A stretch of DNA of 8,030 nucleotides from Candidatus Stramentimicrobium fermentans (lineage in GTDB: Bacteria > Atribacterota > Phoenicimicrobiia > Phoenicimicrobiales > Stramentimicrobiaceae). The stretch spans positions 1-8,030 of the forward strand of contig JAAYOB010000025.1 of the NCBI GenBank assembly GCA_012520575.1, given 5' to 3'. Both the position numbers and the translations under genes were made by a program. Every line of letters begins with the position of its first letter. The stretch's first letter is position 1. The notes beneath the pieces are model-generated. The model saw only the letters and a list, made by a program, of their open reading frames with translations. It made no database searches and had not been told where the DNA came from. Positions 5,972 to 8,030 of this stretch are shown piece after piece.

Positions 5972-6724
5972 TTACGCTAATACCACAACAGGTATCCCCT
6001 TGTAATGATCAACATAGGCATCAACATTATAAACATCCTTTATATTCTCGGAATTGATTATTCCGCTGTTCCCTTCCGAATGAATCATTCCATCTTTTAA
6101 CATGATGAACTTATCTGAAAACCTTAAGGCCAGATTTAAATCATGCATAACTACCACAGAAGCAATGTTTTGAGTTTTAGAAATATCCTTTATGATTTTC
6201 ATCACTTCCATTTGGTTTTTCAAATCAAGATTGTTAGCCGGTTCATCCAATAAGAGGATTTTTGGTTCCTGAACCAGTGCTCTGGCAATGATAACTTTTT
6301 GCAATTCTCCACCACTAAGCTCGTTTGCATTGCGCAGGGCATATTCTTCCAAATGCATCAACTTTAAAATCTTACCGGTAATTTCCAGATCTTTATTAGA
6401 AACATCCCATTTGATATAGGGCTTTCTCCCTAATAATACTGCATCAAAAACACTGATATTATTCCCGGTAACGTTCTGAGGAACATAAGCAATGTTTCGG
6501 GCAACCCCTTTTTCGTCCAATTGGTTTAAATTAAAGCCATCAACCAATATTGTTCCCCGTTTTGGTTTCAAAATTCTATTGATGCATTTCAAAAGGGTAG
6601 ATTTTCCTGCTCCATTCATTCCTAAAATTGAAACAACCTCTCCCCTTTTAACTTTAAATTTTATATTCTTTAGAACAATCTTGTTCCGATAGGAGAATTC
6701 AATATTATCCACAGATAGTATCAT
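5972..6724 (-). CDS. btuD: ABC transporter ATP-binding protein, BtuD/FecE type
   Basis: This is a 250-residue ATPase subunit of a vitamin B12/iron-chelate importer, of usual family length. All catalytic motifs are intact: Walker [10 protein letters not shown] (K41), Q-loop YVPQ (Q83), signature LSGGE (136-140), Walker B ILLLDEP (D160, E161) and switch His in VVMHD (H194). Two subunits would sit under a permease dimer and power import across the inner membrane. The frame stays open upstream to 6967, but that stretch overlaps the permease gene and encodes nothing family-like. The ATG at 6724, which starts the protein at [12 protein letters not shown], has GAGGGTG 7 bases before it and gives the proper domain start. 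It follows the permease by 35 bases. The corrinoid substrate is inferred from the adjacent riboswitch and BtuB-like receptor; a siderophore or heme importer would look very similar. Confidence 0.9.
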   Translation of the reverse strand: MILSVDNIEFSYRNKIVLKNIKFKVKRGEVVSILGMNGAGKSTLLKCINRILKPKRGTILVDGFNLNQLDEKGVARNIAYVPQNVTGNNISVFDAVLLGRKPYIKWDVSNKDLEITGKILKLMHLEEYALRNANELSGGELQKVIIARALVQEPKILLLDEPANNLDLKNQMEVMKIIKDISKTQNIASVVVMHDLNLALRFSDKFIMLKDGMIHSEGNSGIINSENIKDVYNVDAYVDHYKGIPVVVLA

Positions 6725-6759
6725 AAAAGAACACCCTCTTATGTCTTTCTTGGCAATCC

Positions 6760-7812
6760 TTACCGCTTGTGCATCTTTACCAAAAGATAAAGGAATACCG
6801 GAGCTCCCAGAAAAGAGGTTAAGATCCCTACCGGTAAAACCATAGGCGAAATAATCGTGCGGGCAACAGTATCCGAAACGAGCAATAATAGTGCGCCAAT
6901 CAAAGAAGAAATAGGGATAACAAATCGATAGTCCCCGCCTATCAATATGCGTACCAGATGAGGACATATTAAACCGACAAATCCGATGATCCCCAAAAAA
7001 GCAACATTGACCGAAACAAGCAGGGATACAACAAGCATTCCGAATAGCCTTGTTTTTTCAGTATTAACCCCCAATGATTTAGCACTTTCCTCTCCACTTT
7101 CTAAGGCATTATAGTCCCACCGTTTATAAATAAAATAGGTTACAGACAGTATCATAAGGACTGCCATAATACCGACCTCTGTCCAGAGAGGTCTGCTCAA
7201 ATCTCCAAAGGTCCAGTAAACCATGGCTGCCAATTGCAAATCATTGGCAAAGTACTGCATAAACATTGTTCCGGCAGAAAACAAAGAACTCATAGCAACT
7301 CCGGCCAGGATAATGGCCTCCGGGGCAAAATTTCTTAATTTTGCCAGCAACAGAATAATAAAAGCAGCTGACAAAGAACCAAAAAAGGCGAAAACGGTTA
7401 CCAAGTACGGACTGTGAATGAATATTTTTCCGGTACTCTCTGCTCCTCCTATGCCAAATAAAATAATAGCAAAGGCGGCCCCAAACATTGCGCCGTGGGA
7501 TATCCCTATAGTATACGGGGAGGCCAGGAGGTTTCTCAAGGTACATTGCATTACTGCCCCGGAAACTGCCAGCGATACACCAGCCATGATAGCCGCTAAA
7601 ATCCTGGGCAAACGAATATTCCAAACAATTAACTCTGCTGCCCCTTCTCCTTGCCCTATCAAGGCCCGGTATATCTGCCTCAAGGAGAGCTGATATCCCC
7701 CTATTGATAGAGAGAACAGGATAAATAAGAATAGGAGGATTATCAGGACACTCCCCAAAATTATTTTATTTCTATTCAATTGAGTATATTTTTGGATTAT
7801 GTTTTGATTCAA
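6760..7812 (-). CDS. btuC: ABC transporter permease, BtuC/FecCD family
   Basis: This 350-residue polytopic inner-membrane protein, about ten helices, is of normal BtuC/FecCD length. Family landmarks occur in order: RLPR at 67-70 before a long helix [31 protein letters not shown] at 94-105, VYWTFGDLS at 198-206, the ATPase-coupling stretch [11 protein letters not shown] at 240-250, and [12 protein letters not shown] at 277-288. It forms the homodimeric channel of the importer. The likely start is a TTG at 7810-7812 with a weak GAGCAG site before it. A stop lies just upstream in frame and no ATG is available near the N-terminus; other TTGs a few codons in are possible starts. It lies 29 bases after the substrate-binding protein gene and 35 before the ATPase gene, so the three form one operon. 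Confidence 0.92.
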   Translation of the reverse strand: MNQNIIQKYTQLNRNKIILGSVLIILLFLFILFSLSIGGYQLSLRQIYRALIGQGEGAAELIVWNIRLPRILAAIMAGVSLAVSGAVMQCTLRNLLASPYTIGISHGAMFGAAFAIILFGIGGAESTGKIFIHSPYLVTVFAFFGSLSAAFIILLLAKLRNFAPEAIILAGVAMSSLFSAGTMFMQYFANDLQLAAMVYWTFGDLSRPLWTEVGIMAVLMILSVTYFIYKRWDYNALESGEESAKSLGVNTEKTRLFGMLVVSLLVSVNVAFLGIIGFVGLICPHLVRILIGGDYRFVIPISSLIGALLLLVSDTVARTIISPMVLPVGILTSFLGAPVFLYLLVKMHKR

Positions 7813-7841
7813 ATTCTGCTCAATACTTTAACTGGACTATC

Positions 7842-8030
7842 TTAATTGCTGAATACCTTAAATCTATCTTTTAGTTTATAGTAAGCGTCTTCGCCGCTGT
7901 CTCCATAAAATTTCTTAAAGATTTCTACGCCTTTTTGGTCAACATCGATATCCTGAAATGCCTCCGGATACATCAATTTCCCTACATAATAGGCATCGAC
8001 AATTGCATTTTCTTTGTTGTAGGTATACCA
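7842..8030 (-). CDS. Periplasmic cobalamin/iron-chelate substrate-binding protein, C-terminal fragment
   Basis: Only the last 62 residues are visible; the gene begins outside the right edge. The piece reads WYTYNKENAI, then DAYYVGKLMYPEAFQDIDV, then GVEIFKKFYG, and ends FKVFSN before TAA at 7842-7844. The (A/D)AYYxGKLLYPExFxDID pattern followed by an EIFKKFYG helix is the typical C-terminal end of class III (BtuF/FepB-like) binding proteins for B12 or iron chelates. It lies 29 bases upstream of a matching permease gene in the same direction. It would capture the corrinoid delivered by the receptor and hand it to the permease. The signal peptide or lipobox is outside the window, so its anchoring is unknown. 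Confidence 0.85.
   Translation of the reverse strand, partial: WYTYNKENAIVDAYYVGKLMYPEAFQDIDVDQKGVEIFKKFYGDSGEDAYYKLKDRFKVFSN

Noticed and set aside
6725-6967. An 81-residue N-terminal extension of the ATPase
   Set aside because: It overlaps the permease coding region in another frame and has no family similarity. A good ribosome site and ATG at 6724 give the normal ABC ATPase start.
7241-7624. Minus-strand 127-codon frame inside the permease gene
   Set aside because: The permease frame carries all the FecCD motifs; this frame is a Cys/Tyr/Arg-rich shadow.

Overview
The window (about 40% GC by eye) looks like chromosomal DNA from a low-GC bacterium with two membranes. It encodes an outer-membrane TonB-dependent receptor, a dedicated TonB/ExbB/ExbD energiser and a clostridial-looking AmmeMemoRadiSam radical SAM enzyme. 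A diderm Firmicute (Halanaerobiales-like) or another low-GC diderm lineage such as Atribacterota would fit. I cannot assign a genus from the sequence, so this is inference.

Left part, plus strand: the window opens inside the last 77 codons of an L-fucose/L-arabinose isomerase-like sugar isomerase, stopping at 235. About 360 bp of AT-rich sequence follows without an intact gene. It includes a short relic of a calcineurin-like metallophosphoesterase N-terminus (DIHGN motif near 454-468). Next is an intact gene for the AmmeMemoRadiSam system radical SAM protein (598-1605).

Right part, all minus strand, read from 8030 down to 1683: a cobalamin uptake locus covering every layer of a Gram-negative-type envelope. 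In transcription order it holds the 3' end of a periplasmic (or lipid-anchored) substrate-binding protein, a BtuC/FecCD-type permease, a BtuD/FecE-type ATPase, a cobalamin riboswitch with its own candidate promoter and an intrinsic terminator, a BtuB-like TonB-dependent receptor, a 12-bp perfect inverted repeat, then tonB, exbB and exbD. The proteins would bring a corrinoid across the outer membrane (receptor driven by TonB-ExbB-ExbD), capture it in the periplasm and pump it across the inner membrane (permease plus ATPase). The substrate assignment rests mainly on the riboswitch and the BtuB-like receptor.

The riboswitch lies inside the locus, between the inner-membrane transporter and the receptor, so the two halves are probably transcribed and controlled separately. 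The exbD and radical SAM genes converge on each other across a 77-bp gap.

The content is mostly recognisable. The points most worth a second look are the strongly acidic, proline-poor TonB linker, the inverted repeat with a perfect TATAAT in its loop just before tonB, the mid-locus riboswitch, and the gene debris upstream of the radical SAM gene. I see no tRNA, rRNA, CRISPR array or intact insertion sequence, and no clear evidence of an undescribed system.
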